The notes: generated by a model from the letters alone, not told the origin. A stretch of DNA of 64,000 nt from DASVHS01 sp038244815 (GCA_038244815.1 JBBRTB010000013.1:1-64000), one strand, 5' to 3'; positions 1-9,052 are shown, numbered from the stretch's first letter. Translations and numbers: made by a program.

Positions 1-141
1 ACTCAACTCGAGACCGCGATCAAAACCTATCTACGTCTCTACAACGACGACCCACGTCCCTTCATCTGGCACAAAACTGCCGACGAAATCCTCGAATCGC
101 TCGGCCGATTTTGTTCGCGAATCTCTGACTCAGGACACTAG
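1..141 (+). CDS. IS630-family transposase, C-terminal end (partial)
   Basis: Frame 1 is open from the window edge to a TAG at 139-141 and gives 46 residues. They include the KTADEIL and GRFC segments and end in DSGH, which resembles the conserved C-terminus of IS630-family DDE transposases. The catalytic core lies outside the window, so whether the element is intact cannot be judged. The stop codon overlaps the stop of the convergent glycosyltransferase-like gene, so the element ends immediately next to that gene. The family call rests on recognition of the C-terminal motif only. Confidence 0.75.
   Translation, partial: TQLETAIKTYLRLYNDDPRPFIWHKTADEILESLGRFCSRISDSGH
125..141. repeat. Putative right terminal repeat of the IS630-type element
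   Basis: Read leftward from 141 the sequence is CTAGTGTCCTGAGTCAG. It ends in CTAG, and IS630-family elements insert at and duplicate a TA dinucleotide. The transposase reading frame runs through this segment to the end, so the repeat is coding. The matching left end is outside the window, so the inverted-repeat status is inferred. Confidence 0.45.
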
Positions 142-1940
142 TGGAGTGTAACGGCGATCCATTCCAGGCGGTCGAGCCGCAGGCCGAGATCGCGCCTGTC
201 CGCGCTGATGTGCTCGCGGCTCGGGTTCACGACGCGGTCGGTTTCGATCTCCAGCCGGCGTGTCCCGGCTCTCGGGCCGAAATCGCGGACGATGTCGATG
301 AACGGTGTGGCCGGCTTCGTTGCGGCGATCACGGAGCCGTCGACCCTCACCACGATTGAAGGCGGTGACTTCATGACATTGAGCGGTACGAAGAAGCGCA
401 GGCGAAGTCGCGCCTTTCCTGTGATGGGCGGGAGGTCGATCGAGGCCCGCCGCGACATCCAGCGCCACGACGTCGTGGGCGTGATCTCTTGGTCGTACCA
501 GCCCCCGCTGAATTGCGCCAACCTCGCCAGCGGCTCGACTGAGACTTCGAAGTAGCGACGGCGCGCCACGTTCCAGTCACGGCTGCGCGGCCAGGAAAAG
601 TTGATCGCTCCGGCTCGACCGCTTGTGCCCTCACTGAGGTACCACGCCGGCCTGGGATCGAGGCGGACGATGGCCGGGCCGTCGATCGGCCACTCGACGT
701 GATAGCCATCGAGGAAGTACTCCGTGTACGGCCCCATCGACTCGCGCGCTTCGATCACGGCGGAACGGGGATCGGCATGCCCGCGGATCCAGTTGAGCGC
801 CTGCACCGGCGGAGAATCCTGCCGCCGCGGAAGATCGATGGCCGGCAGCGTCCAGACGAACATGAGCACGGTCAGGGCGAGACCGAGCGTCCAGGTCACA
901 CGCTCGCGCCGGAAGGACGCCAGAGCCACACCGTCAGCAGCGAGCACGGCGATCATCGGCGCGTAACCGATCGAAAAACGGCTGGCACTGAAGTGATCGA
1001 GCACGAGCCAGGCCACGAGGCAGAACGGCGCAAATGCGGCCACCACCACGAGCACGGGCCATCGCCGGCGCACCAGTGAGACAAACAGCGAGATGAGCGC
1101 GAACGCGGTCACGCAGAAGTTGATGAGAGGAGCGTGATACGGCCGCACGAAAAAATCATCGAGCAGGTGATGGAGGGGCGGGCGGTCCGGATTGCGGAAC
1201 GAATCGGTCTTTGTGATGTACTCCTGGTGCGCCCGCAGCGCCTCCGAGTAACGATCCCATCCCCCGGTCTCCAGCACGGCCATGCCGTAACTCAAAGCCA
1301 CAATCGCCGCGGCCGCAAGGACCCCGGCGGCGATGGCCGCGGCCCGACCCTGCCGCGCGCGAAACCATGTTGCGATCGCCATGGGCGCGAATCCGATGAC
1401 GAGATTCTGTGGACGCATCGCTGCCGCGCAGGCCAGGGTGACGGCACCGGCGACGTACGAGAAGTCGCTCCGGCAGCCACGAAAGAGGAGCGCGCACGCC
1501 AGCACCACCAGCACCATCGATGGCACGTCGCTGAACGCCGTCTCCCCGAAGAACCAGACGTTCGGAAAGAACGCCAGAAACAGCGCGCCCAGCAGCGAAG
1601 TCGCGAACGGAAGGCGCAGCTCCCGGCACAGGAACACCATCGCCGGGATGAGCAGCGCGCCGGCGATGAGATTGAGCGCCTGCAGGGCATGAAAATCGGA
1701 GAGACCGGCCGCCGTGAAGATCTTTGCCAGCGCGATGAACAGCGGAAAGCCCGGCGGATGCGGATGATGGAGAGCCACGTCGTAGTGACGGAGCCCCAGC
1801 GAGAAGAGGATCTCGTCCCAGTCCCACGGCGAACGGGCCAGTCCCCACACGCGAGTGGCCGCGGTCAGGAGCGTGGCCGCACCGATCGCGCGCCGTTGTG
1901 GCGGGGAGAGATCCGCGGGCGCTGTCAGGAAATCGATCAC
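138..1940 (-). CDS. GT-C fold membrane glycosyltransferase (ArnT/PMT-like), downstream paralogue
   Basis: About 600 residues. The N-terminal part carries a DWDE acidic motif in the first lumenal loop and a HHPHPPGFPLFIALAK segment, followed by many hydrophobic helices and a soluble C-terminal domain. This is the layout of lipid-linked-sugar glycosyltransferases of the GT39/ArnT type, which act in the cytoplasmic membrane with the active site facing outward. The chosen start is a GTG at 1940 whose last bases form GTGA with the stop of the upstream gene; starts further upstream would lie inside that gene. It is a tandem paralogue of the neighbour and aligns to its last residues, so the insertion sequence abutting its stop probably has not truncated it. 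Substrate unknown. Confidence 0.8.
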   Translation of the reverse strand: MIDFLTAPADLSPPQRRAIGAATLLTAATRVWGLARSPWDWDEILFSLGLRHYDVALHHPHPPGFPLFIALAKIFTAAGLSDFHALQALNLIAGALLIPAMVFLCRELRLPFATSLLGALFLAFFPNVWFFGETAFSDVPSMVLVVLACALLFRGCRSDFSYVAGAVTLACAAAMRPQNLVIGFAPMAIATWFRARQGRAAAIAAGVLAAAAIVALSYGMAVLETGGWDRYSEALRAHQEYITKTDSFRNPDRPPLHHLLDDFFVRPYHAPLINFCVTAFALISLFVSLVRRRWPVLVVVAAFAPFCLVAWLVLDHFSASRFSIGYAPMIAVLAADGVALASFRRERVTWTLGLALTVLMFVWTLPAIDLPRRQDSPPVQALNWIRGHADPRSAVIEARESMGPYTEYFLDGYHVEWPIDGPAIVRLDPRPAWYLSEGTSGRAGAINFSWPRSRDWNVARRRYFEVSVEPLARLAQFSGGWYDQEITPTTSWRWMSRRASIDLPPITGKARLRLRFFVPLNVMKSPPSIVVRVDGSVIAATKPATPFIDIVRDFGPRAGTRRLEIETDRVVNPSREHISADRRDLGLRLDRLEWIAVTLH

Positions 1941-3802
1941 CGCGCTTCGGCCTGACCCCAGCCGTGCGAGGTCAGCTCCAGTCCGAGGTCGCGGGAATCG
2001 GACGAAATGCCCTCCTTTGCCGGATTGAGGACCCGATCCATCGAGATCACCAGCTCGTTCCACGCGTTCGCCCGCGAAGGAACCGTCCAGGTCCGTGTCG
2101 TGGAGGGCGTCGAGCAGACGAAACGATCGATGATCTGGCCATTGACCCGGATCTCGATCGATGGATGCCGCGACACGAGCTCCGACGGAATGTCGAAGGC
2201 GAGCGTCAGACGGCCGTTGCCGCTGAGCGGCGGCAGAAGGGTCTGCGACCGCCCGGACATCCAGCGCCACTCAACCGCGCCGTCGCTCTCGTTCTCGAAC
2301 CAGCCGGGACCGAAGCGGAACAGGTCGGACAACGGTGACACGGAAACCTCGAAGTACCTCCGCCGCGCGATATCGAACAACCGATCACGCCGGCGGTTGA
2401 AGTTGCGTCCACCAATCGCCGAGGTCGCCCCCTCCGTCACGAACCACTCGTGCCGGTCGACGGGACGGGCAGGCAGCTCCGCGCCGCTCTCGATGATCGT
2501 GGGGTCGTAGTCGGTGAGGAGGTAATCGGAGAACGCCTGGAGACTCCCGTGTACGTACAGCTTGTCTCCGTGCGGAACGTTCTCATGGATCCACCGCATC
2601 GTCTGCACCGGCGGCGACGGCGTACTGCGGACTTCCCGCAACGCCGGCACGGTCCACCATACGAGCCGCACCACAATCGCGGCCACCACAATCAGCTGCG
2701 ACGCCACGACGGCCGGCGGAGGCATTGCCCGCCACGCCAGCAGCGCCGCGGCGGCGATGCCATCGACTGCGAGGATCGCGTACATCGGCGCGAAGCCCGT
2801 CGAGTAGCGGGAGATGCTGTGAAAGTCGAGCATGAACAGACCGAACACGTTGAACGGCAGGAACATCGCCGCGAGCAGCCACACGCCCGGCTTGGGCCGA
2901 ATCAGCGAGATCACGATCGAGCTCAGGGCCAGGATCGACATCACGACGATCATGTGGCCGCCCGGAGCGGGGTGGACGAAGAAATCAGGCAGCAGCGAGA
3001 TGACCGGTGGTCGCTCCGAGCTAAGGAACGAGTCGACGTGTCGCACGTAGTCGCGGAGCTTGCCGTTCATCTCCAGGTAGCCGTCGACTGATTGCGACGC
3101 CAGTGCCGCACCGCCGTAACTCACAGCCAGGATGGCCATGCCGATCGCGCTGGCCGTGAGCACGTCGCGGCCCCGTTTCTCCGTGATCCGGCACCACGAT
3201 GCCACGAGGGCGGGCGCGCATCCGATCATCAGGGCCTGCGGCCGGACCGCCGCGGCCAGCCCGAGGAGAACCGCACCCGCAAAGTAGGCGTGACGGCTTC
3301 GACACCCCTGCAACAGCGTGGCACACGCGGCGACGAGCAGCGCCAGTCCGGCGATGTCGCTGAAGGCCGTGCCCCCGAAGAACCAGACGTTCGGCAGAAA
3401 GCAGAACAAACCCGCACCGAGCATCGCCGTGGCCACCGGGAATCGAAGTTCACGCGCGAGCCAGAACAGCAGCGGAAACATCGCCATCGCCGCCAGGGTC
3501 ACGATCGCCTGCAGCGCGTGAAAGTCCGAGTGAACGAACAGCCGCACGAACTTCGCCAACGCGATGTAGAGCGGAAAGCCGGGAGGGTGCGGATGATGCA
3601 GCACGACGTCGTAGTTGCGGACGCCGAGACAGAAAAGGGTCTCGTCCCAGTCCCAGAGCGTCCGCGATCGCGCCCACAGGCGCGTGGCAGCGACCGCTAC
3701 CGTCGCAATCACCAGGAGCCGCCTTTGCGAGACCGTGAGCGCAGGTGGCGTCGTTCGAAGCAGTTCCAAAGGGGCACCATTCTCGCAAAATTCGTTCGGC
3801 AT
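1937..3802 (-). CDS. GT-C fold membrane glycosyltransferase (ArnT/PMT-like), upstream paralogue
   Basis: 621 residues with the same plan as the next gene: DWDE followed by a HHPHPPGFPLYIALAK segment near residues 50-80, about ten hydrophobic segments, then a C-terminal soluble beta-rich region from roughly residue 420. It probably transfers a sugar from a polyprenyl-phosphate donor outside the cytoplasmic membrane. Its stop overlaps the GTG of the downstream copy by 4 bases, so the two are probably cotranscribed and translationally coupled. Its ATG lies in the CATG at 3800-3803 that also holds the ATG of the divergent topoisomerase gene, so at least one of the two starts may really lie elsewhere. 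Confidence 0.8.
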   Translation of the reverse strand: MPNEFCENGAPLELLRTTPPALTVSQRRLLVIATVAVAATRLWARSRTLWDWDETLFCLGVRNYDVVLHHPHPPGFPLYIALAKFVRLFVHSDFHALQAIVTLAAMAMFPLLFWLARELRFPVATAMLGAGLFCFLPNVWFFGGTAFSDIAGLALLVAACATLLQGCRSRHAYFAGAVLLGLAAAVRPQALMIGCAPALVASWCRITEKRGRDVLTASAIGMAILAVSYGGAALASQSVDGYLEMNGKLRDYVRHVDSFLSSERPPVISLLPDFFVHPAPGGHMIVVMSILALSSIVISLIRPKPGVWLLAAMFLPFNVFGLFMLDFHSISRYSTGFAPMYAILAVDGIAAAALLAWRAMPPPAVVASQLIVVAAIVVRLVWWTVPALREVRSTPSPPVQTMRWIHENVPHGDKLYVHGSLQAFSDYLLTDYDPTIIESGAELPARPVDRHEWFVTEGATSAIGGRNFNRRRDRLFDIARRRYFEVSVSPLSDLFRFGPGWFENESDGAVEWRWMSGRSQTLLPPLSGNGRLTLAFDIPSELVSRHPSIEIRVNGQIIDRFVCSTPSTTRTWTVPSRANAWNELVISMDRVLNPAKEGISSDSRDLGLELTSHGWGQAEAR

Positions 3803-4850
3803 GCCGAAAGGTGGCGTCCGCAGGCGGTGGGTTCTCGATCTTCACGGCATCCGCCGGGAGGGTTCGAAGGAGAGCGGCTTCCGGTATCGCGCCGCCGACG
3901 GCACCGCAGTCACCGGCGAGAAGACTGTTGCTCGCATCCAGCGCCTGCGCATCCCGCCGGCGTGGAGAGAGGTGCGCATCGCGCCGGGCGACGCCGCGCC
4001 GCTGCAGGCCGTCGGCGTGGACAAGAAGGGCCGCACCCAGTACCTCTACCATTCCCGGTTCCGCCAGCAGCGCGAGGAGGCCAAGTTCCGGCGCGTCGTG
4101 GCCTTCGGCGAGTCCCTTCCCGCGCTCCGCCGGCGCGTCCGCGCCGATCTCAAGAAACCGGCGCTCGAGCGCGACCACGTGCTCGCGGCGATGGTGCGTC
4201 TCATCGACCAGGGCTTCTTTCGTATCGGCAACGACAAGAGCGCCGAAGCGGAGTCGACGTTCGGCCTCTCCACCGTGCGTGGCTCTCATGTGAAAGTCGA
4301 GGGCGACCGCATCGCCTTCGACTATGTCGGCAAATGGCGCAAGACCTATCAGAAGACCATCCGCGACGCCGAGGTGGCCAGCCTCGTGGTGAGGCTCAAG
4401 CGCACAGGCGGCGCCGAGCTCTTCAAGTTCGTGAACGGCTCCCGCATCATCGACGTGAAAGACCGGCACGTGAACGATTACATCCAGAAGATCGTCGGCG
4501 AGGAGTTCACGGCCAAGGATTTCCGTACCTGGGCGGGAACGCTGCTCTCCTTCATCGCCCTCAACATGCAGGGGCAGGGCGCGACGAAGACGGAGCGCAA
4601 GCGCAAGGTGAAGAAAGCGATCGCCGCGGCCGCGAAGCAGCTCGGCAACACCCCCGCGGTCTGCCGCTCCTCCTACATCTGCCCGCGACTTCTCGACGAG
4701 TACATGGAGGGCCGCCCGTTCGCCTCGCTGCGCAAATCGCGAGGCGGCAGTCCCGTGGTCCGAACCGGACTCTCGATGGAAGAGCGCGCGCTGCTCAAGT
4801 TCCTCCGCGAGACCATCGCCGACCGCAGAAAACAGCCGCGCGCGGCGTGA
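3801..4850 (+). CDS. DNA topoisomerase IB (poxvirus-like)
   Basis: 349 residues. It relaxes supercoiled DNA by forming a 3'-phosphotyrosyl intermediate. Visible family landmarks are GIRR near the N-terminus, the RIPPAW segment, FFRIGN with the first catalytic Arg, GKWRK with the catalytic Lys, KDFRTWAGT with the second Arg, and LGNTPAVCRSSY with the nucleophilic Tyr. The general-acid His of the viral enzyme is Asn here, as in the Deinococcus-type bacterial enzymes, so activity is still expected. The ATG at 3801 gives a normal N-terminus; it overlaps the start of the divergent glycosyltransferase. Confidence 0.9.
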   Translation: MPKGGVRRRWVLDLHGIRREGSKESGFRYRAADGTAVTGEKTVARIQRLRIPPAWREVRIAPGDAAPLQAVGVDKKGRTQYLYHSRFRQQREEAKFRRVVAFGESLPALRRRVRADLKKPALERDHVLAAMVRLIDQGFFRIGNDKSAEAESTFGLSTVRGSHVKVEGDRIAFDYVGKWRKTYQKTIRDAEVASLVVRLKRTGGAELFKFVNGSRIIDVKDRHVNDYIQKIVGEEFTAKDFRTWAGTLLSFIALNMQGQGATKTERKRKVKKAIAAAAKQLGNTPAVCRSSYICPRLLDEYMEGRPFASLRKSRGGSPVVRTGLSMEERALLKFLRETIADRRKQPRAA

Positions 4851-4860
4851 CATCGATCCC

Positions 4861-4919
4861 AGGTCGTAGGTCGTTGTGCTTTGAAGCCCACACGACCGAC
4901 GACCCACGACCGACGACCT
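4861..4919. repeat. Heptad inverted array, copy A1 (convergent gap)
   Basis: The left arm holds GGTCGTA GGTCGTT and the right arm holds repeated CACGACC/GACGACC units. They can fold into a long imperfect hairpin around the loop CTTTGAAGCC. It fills the gap between the 3' ends of the topoisomerase and the convergent outer membrane protein gene and reaches the latter's stop codon. Very similar arms and loop occur at 33395-33482 and 56365-56426. There is no T-tract, so an intrinsic terminator role is not shown. Confidence 0.7.
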
Positions 4920-7860
4920 AGAACGTGTCCCCGATCCAGAAACTCGTCCGGAATTTCCCCTCGGTGTTCTTCAGGTCGGACCGCTTTGCGAAGTCCCAGT
5001 GCAGCTCCAGGCCGAGCAGGCTGAAGGAGAGGCCGTAGCCGACGGCGGCATGGCCGTCCTGCAGCCGGCTCCCGTTCATCAGCTTGAACTTCTGCCCCGT
5101 ATCGAGATTGATCCCGTTGAAGTTCGCGGCGCCGATGTCGAAGAACAGCTCTCCGCGAATCTGCTGGACGATGATGACCGGCGTGGCCAGCACATCGATG
5201 AGCGGAAAGCGGAACTCGAAGTTGCCGAAAAAGGCGCGGTTGCCGACGATGGAACGGAACTCGTACCCGCGCAGCGTGTTCAGACCGCCGAAGTAGTAGA
5301 GGTTGGGAAAATTGCCGCTGGAGTAGCCGCCGAAGACGCGCGCGGCCAGAAGCGAGCGGGAGCTGAGCTGGTAGTACTGCCGCCAGTCCAGCGACAGTTC
5401 GGACGTCAGCGTGCCGTGCTGCTTGAGGTCCGGCGAATAGGTGGCGCTTACTTCGTAGCGCCGGCCCGAGACCGGCCCGAAGAACTTGTACGCGGCGGTG
5501 TCGCCGGTGAACGTCGTGCTGATGGTCGGGAAGTTGTCGCTGCGATTCAAGAAGGCCACACCCCCGTCCTGCGTCAGGAAGGGGTAGGCGATGGCCCTGC
5601 TCATGTAGCCGCCACCCACGTCGATGCGGTGATAGCGGGTGAAGGGATAGCTGAGGATGGCGATTGCGCCGGTCTGGCGATAGTCCTGTTTGATGCGCTC
5701 GATGCGCCCTTCCTGGAAATTCGGCGCCGTGAAGAACGAACGATTGTCGAACACGCGGAAGCCCCAGTTCAGGCGGCGCCGCAGATCGAAGTAGAGGAAA
5801 TCGAAATTCGAAAACGACGAGACCGAGTCCAGCGCGGCGATGAAACGGCGGTCGCCCATCATGTCGCTCATGTAGATGACCGAGCGGGAGATGAAGAGCT
5901 GGTCGGAACTGACGCCCGCGTTCACATCCACGTCGTCGATGAACAGCTTGAAGCCGCGAGGCTTCTCGATCTTGTCCTCGTCGATGATGAACTCGGATTC
6001 GGGATGAAACGTGGGCCTGGCCTCGGCCACCACGGGAGCGGAGGGAATGATCGTTTTTTCCACGGCGTGCAGAGGATGGTCGGTCGGCGTCGAGAAGAGA
6101 CGCAGGTCTCCTTTGTAGTAGGAGGTGAAGACCATCCGTTCGCGATTGTTCCGGCCGGTGAACACCACCGGTGTGAAACACCCGCCGATCACGTCGGTGT
6201 ATTGCAGGAGATCGCCGGTGGCCAGATCGAGTGAATAGATGTTGTACGCCGCGAAGTTCGTCGGGTCGGGAGGCTTCGATTCCGCTTCTCGCCTGGAGTC
6301 CTTGTCGCCTGTCTCCACGATCTCCGCGGCCTCGATGACGTTGCGGCCTGTCTGCTTGTCCGAGGCAAAGAAGATGCGCTTGCCGTCGGGGCTGAACCAG
6401 GCATCGATATCGTTCCAGTTGCCGGTCGTCAGTTGAAAGCGTTCCGTCGGATTGCTGAGATTGAGGCGGAACAGTTTCGCGTAGGTGTTGACCGTCGACG
6501 AGTAGATCAGCCACTTTCCGTCCGGTGAGAACACCGGCGCGCCATCGAAGAAGCTGTCCTTGGTGACGTTGGTCACCGTTCCGGAGTCGAGGCCATAGAT
6601 GTAGATGTCCGACTCGTTGTTGACGATCCCGGCGAAGGCGATGCGCCTGCCGTCGGGCGAATATGCCGGCGACAGCTCCTGCTCGATGTCCATCGGCACG
6701 ATCCTGGCGATCTGGCCGTTGAGCGGGTTGATGATCATGAGGTCGCGGCCGCGCTCGCGCTTCACGAACAGGGCCACGGCATCGCCGGTCGGCGAGAAGG
6801 CCAGATCGCGCCCCATCACCGGGCCGGTCGTGAAAAACTGGGCGATGGGATACTCGTACCGGCTGGTATAGCCGGACGTCAGATTCTTGAGCAGCTTGCG
6901 CTCCGGGATGTTGAAGAGCACCACATCGACGTCTTCCTTGTACGTCGTGAAGGCGGCCAGCAGATCGCCCGAGGGCGAGGGAACGGGCGAGACTTCGTTG
7001 CTGTAGATGTCCTCACCGATCTTGAAGGGCTCGCCGTACTCCTGCGGCTCTCCCTTGGCCACGAGCGCCGGAAGATATTGCTTGCGCAGCCAGGTGCGGA
7101 ACTGCGTGTCGAACTCTTCGGGCTTTACGTCGAACGCGCGCTTGAGTGCCTTGTCGACGGTCGACCCCAGCGTGTTGCGATACTCGTAGATGAAATCGCG
7201 AAGCCCTTCCCACCCGTACTTCTCCTGCATGTACTTGAAGACGGCATGGCCGAAGCGGTAGGCGAAGTAGCCGTGCGGGTTCTTGGTGATCGCGGGGACG
7301 CGGTCGTTGACCACGGCGTCGCGGAGCACCATGCGGTCGCGCGAGTCCTCGTCCTGCCCCATGAACGAGGCCAGACCTTCCATCAGCCAGGTGGGCGGAT
7401 TCGCGGCGATGGTCTTGCCGAGTTTTCCCTGAAAGAGGATCTCGTACTCGAAGATGTGCGTCAGCTCGTGCGTGATGAGCTGGTTGAGCTTGTCGTCGCT
7501 CATGTCCACCGGCAGCACCATGCGGTTCCGGGCCGGCTCGGCGAACGCTCCCACGTTCTCGGAGAGGAAGTTCAAGTCGACGTTCGTCTGCTCGAACGCC
7601 GAGTGCGTCGCGTAGAAGATCAGGGGGATCTTCTTGGAGATCTGGTAGTTGAACTTCTGAGAGAGCTTGAGGTACGCGCTCTCGGCATTGTCGACGACGC
7701 GCTGCAGCGAAGCCCGCTCCTCGTCGTAGAAGTAAAAATCGAAATGCGTGGAGTGGTAGATGTGCCAGTTGAACTTGTCGTAGACGATCTTGTTCTGACC
7801 GAACGGGAAGGCCGGAACGGCCACCAGCAACAGCACCACCAGCGCGACGACTCGCTTCAA
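4918..7860 (-). CDS. Exported peptidase-MA/beta-propeller protein with Omp85-like C-terminal barrel
   Basis: About 980 residues in three parts. Residues 1-270 form a gluzincin-like domain with HELTH at about 131-135 and a downstream WLMEG glutamate near 161. Residues about 290-600 hold TolB/PD40-type blades (several SPDG motifs). Residues about 640-980 resemble the BamA/TamA surface-antigen barrel, with an RGYEF motif and a terminal Phe. A TTG at 7860 is preferred because GGAGG lies five bases upstream and it yields MKRVVALVV, a clean signal peptide like that of the upstream gene. An alternative TTG at 7878 adds six residues before it. No POTRA domain is evident, so it is not ordinary BamA. 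It is the last gene of an exported three-gene operon. Confidence 0.8.
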   Translation of the reverse strand: MKRVVALVVLLLVAVPAFPFGQNKIVYDKFNWHIYHSTHFDFYFYDEERASLQRVVDNAESAYLKLSQKFNYQISKKIPLIFYATHSAFEQTNVDLNFLSENVGAFAEPARNRMVLPVDMSDDKLNQLITHELTHIFEYEILFQGKLGKTIAANPPTWLMEGLASFMGQDEDSRDRMVLRDAVVNDRVPAITKNPHGYFAYRFGHAVFKYMQEKYGWEGLRDFIYEYRNTLGSTVDKALKRAFDVKPEEFDTQFRTWLRKQYLPALVAKGEPQEYGEPFKIGEDIYSNEVSPVPSPSGDLLAAFTTYKEDVDVVLFNIPERKLLKNLTSGYTSRYEYPIAQFFTTGPVMGRDLAFSPTGDAVALFVKRERGRDLMIINPLNGQIARIVPMDIEQELSPAYSPDGRRIAFAGIVNNESDIYIYGLDSGTVTNVTKDSFFDGAPVFSPDGKWLIYSSTVNTYAKLFRLNLSNPTERFQLTTGNWNDIDAWFSPDGKRIFFASDKQTGRNVIEAAEIVETGDKDSRREAESKPPDPTNFAAYNIYSLDLATGDLLQYTDVIGGCFTPVVFTGRNNRERMVFTSYYKGDLRLFSTPTDHPLHAVEKTIIPSAPVVAEARPTFHPESEFIIDEDKIEKPRGFKLFIDDVDVNAGVSSDQLFISRSVIYMSDMMGDRRFIAALDSVSSFSNFDFLYFDLRRRLNWGFRVFDNRSFFTAPNFQEGRIERIKQDYRQTGAIAILSYPFTRYHRIDVGGGYMSRAIAYPFLTQDGGVAFLNRSDNFPTISTTFTGDTAAYKFFGPVSGRRYEVSATYSPDLKQHGTLTSELSLDWRQYYQLSSRSLLAARVFGGYSSGNFPNLYYFGGLNTLRGYEFRSIVGNRAFFGNFEFRFPLIDVLATPVIIVQQIRGELFFDIGAANFNGINLDTGQKFKLMNGSRLQDGHAAVGYGLSFSLLGLELHWDFAKRSDLKNTEGKFRTSFWIGDTF

Positions 7861-7874
7861 AAGGGCCTCCGGAC

Positions 7875-8561
7875 TCAATCCGTGAATACGTACCTAGTAG
7901 CGGACGTCTCCTGAGAGACGAAGATCCCCACCAACTGCGCCTCCAGCGCGCGGAGGTTCTCGAAGAGGCCGAGGATCTCGTCGTAGTTGCGCTGGTCGAA
8001 CTCCTTGAAATCGCGGAAATTCTCCTCGACCACCTTCTCGCCGGTGTCGGCATTGAAGACCGCGATGTCGATGTCGAAAACGAATCCGGTCGATTCGATC
8101 AGCACCTGCCGGTAGAACGTTCGCCCATCCGCCGGCGACACATACTCCTCGGTCTTGTATCCGGACTTGTCGTTGATATCGAAGTCGACCACTCCCGACA
8201 CGATGTAGTCCGCCCCCGTCTTCGCTCCCAGGTCTTTCCAGAAATCACGATTCGCTTCCAGCGACTTCATGTCCGTGCCGGGAAGCTTCGTCTGCGGCGC
8301 GTCGATGATCCGCAGCTTGGTCGTCTTGATCAGCTGTTTCTTCAGATAGCGGCCGAATTCGGCCTGGACGTCCACCTTGGCAGCGCGGTCATTCTTCTTC
8401 TCGCCCTTGCTGGCGATGACGAACGGTGCGATGGCGATCTTCTCGTCACCGTTGATGTGCAATCTCGGCTTGACGGGAAGTTTCATCTTCACTTCGATGA
8501 CGCCAGCCACCGCGGTGAGCGGAATCGAAAGCGCCGCCACGAGCGCGACGATGCGCTTCAT
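7875..8561 (-). CDS. Exported protein of unknown function
   Basis: 228 residues beginning MKRIVALVAALSIPLTAVAG, a clear Sec signal peptide with no lipobox. The mature part alternates beta and alpha segments (IAIAPFVIASKG, then GADYIVSGVVDFDI), loosely recalling CsgG/LpoB-type periplasmic modules, but no family is assigned. Its ATG overlaps the stop of the TPR lipoprotein gene (ATGA), and it lies 14 bp before the preferred start of the peptidase/propeller/barrel protein. The three products are probably made together and act in the periplasm or at the outer membrane. Confidence 0.7.
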   Translation of the reverse strand: MKRIVALVAALSIPLTAVAGVIEVKMKLPVKPRLHINGDEKIAIAPFVIASKGEKKNDRAAKVDVQAEFGRYLKKQLIKTTKLRIIDAPQTKLPGTDMKSLEANRDFWKDLGAKTGADYIVSGVVDFDINDKSGYKTEEYVSPADGRTFYRQVLIESTGFVFDIDIAVFNADTGEKVVEENFRDFKEFDQRNYDEILGLFENLRALEAQLVGIFVSQETSATRYVFTD

Positions 8562-9052
8562 AGCAGGCTCCCCGGCGGCTTGGGCTGCGGGGCAGGCTCC
8601 GGCGGAGGGGCGGTCGCCGTCGTCACGGGAGGCGCGGTCGCCGGCGCCGCCGTCGCCGTCGATTCGGGGGCCGTCGCTGTGGCGGCGGCCTTTGGAGCGG
8701 CGTGCTGACGTTTCTTGTTGCGCGACGTGAACTCGACGTACCGGCTGTAGTTCTTCTGGATGTACTGGTTCGACTTATCGAGACGCATGGCTTCGCGGTA
8801 CTCCTTCGCGGCCTTGTCGAACTCTCCGTTGGCTTCGTACGCCACGGCCAGGTTGTTGTGGGCCATGGCATCGCCGGGGTTCAGCTCGACGGCGCGGTTG
8901 AAGCGGAACATGGCCTCGCGCCAGAGGTTCATCCGGGCCATGTTGACCCCGAAGTTCTCCTCCATCGCTTCCGGTCCGGCGTGACGGTGGGCGCACGCGG
9001 ACCAGAACACGATCGCTCCAAGCAGACACGCCACGGTCAGCGACCGTCTCAT
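8558..9052 (-). CDS. TPR-repeat lipoprotein
   Basis: 164 residues. The start ATG at 9052 follows AAGGGG and gives a lipoprotein signal ending FWSAC, so Cys is the likely lipidated residue. Two to three TPR motifs follow (AMFRFNRAVELNPGDAMAHN, then YEANGEFDKAAKEYREAMRL). The tail is a low-complexity run rich in Ala, Pro and Thr. It is the first gene of the exported operon running down to 4918. TPR proteins usually scaffold complexes; the partner here is unknown but is most simply the two downstream products. Confidence 0.8.
   Translation of the reverse strand: MRRSLTVACLLGAIVFWSACAHRHAGPEAMEENFGVNMARMNLWREAMFRFNRAVELNPGDAMAHNNLAVAYEANGEFDKAAKEYREAMRLDKSNQYIQKNYSRYVEFTSRNKKRQHAAPKAAATATAPESTATAAPATAPPVTTATAPPPEPAPQPKPPGSLL

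Noticed and set aside
130..2338. Several long open frames on both strands opposite and within the GT-C genes
   Set aside because: They are antisense or out-of-frame shadows typical of GC-rich DNA; their translations are rich in Arg, Pro and Gly with no recognisable domain.
4918..7860. BamA of the BAM complex
   Set aside because: No POTRA repeats are visible and a protease plus propeller occupy the N-terminal two-thirds; other bam genes are not adjacent.
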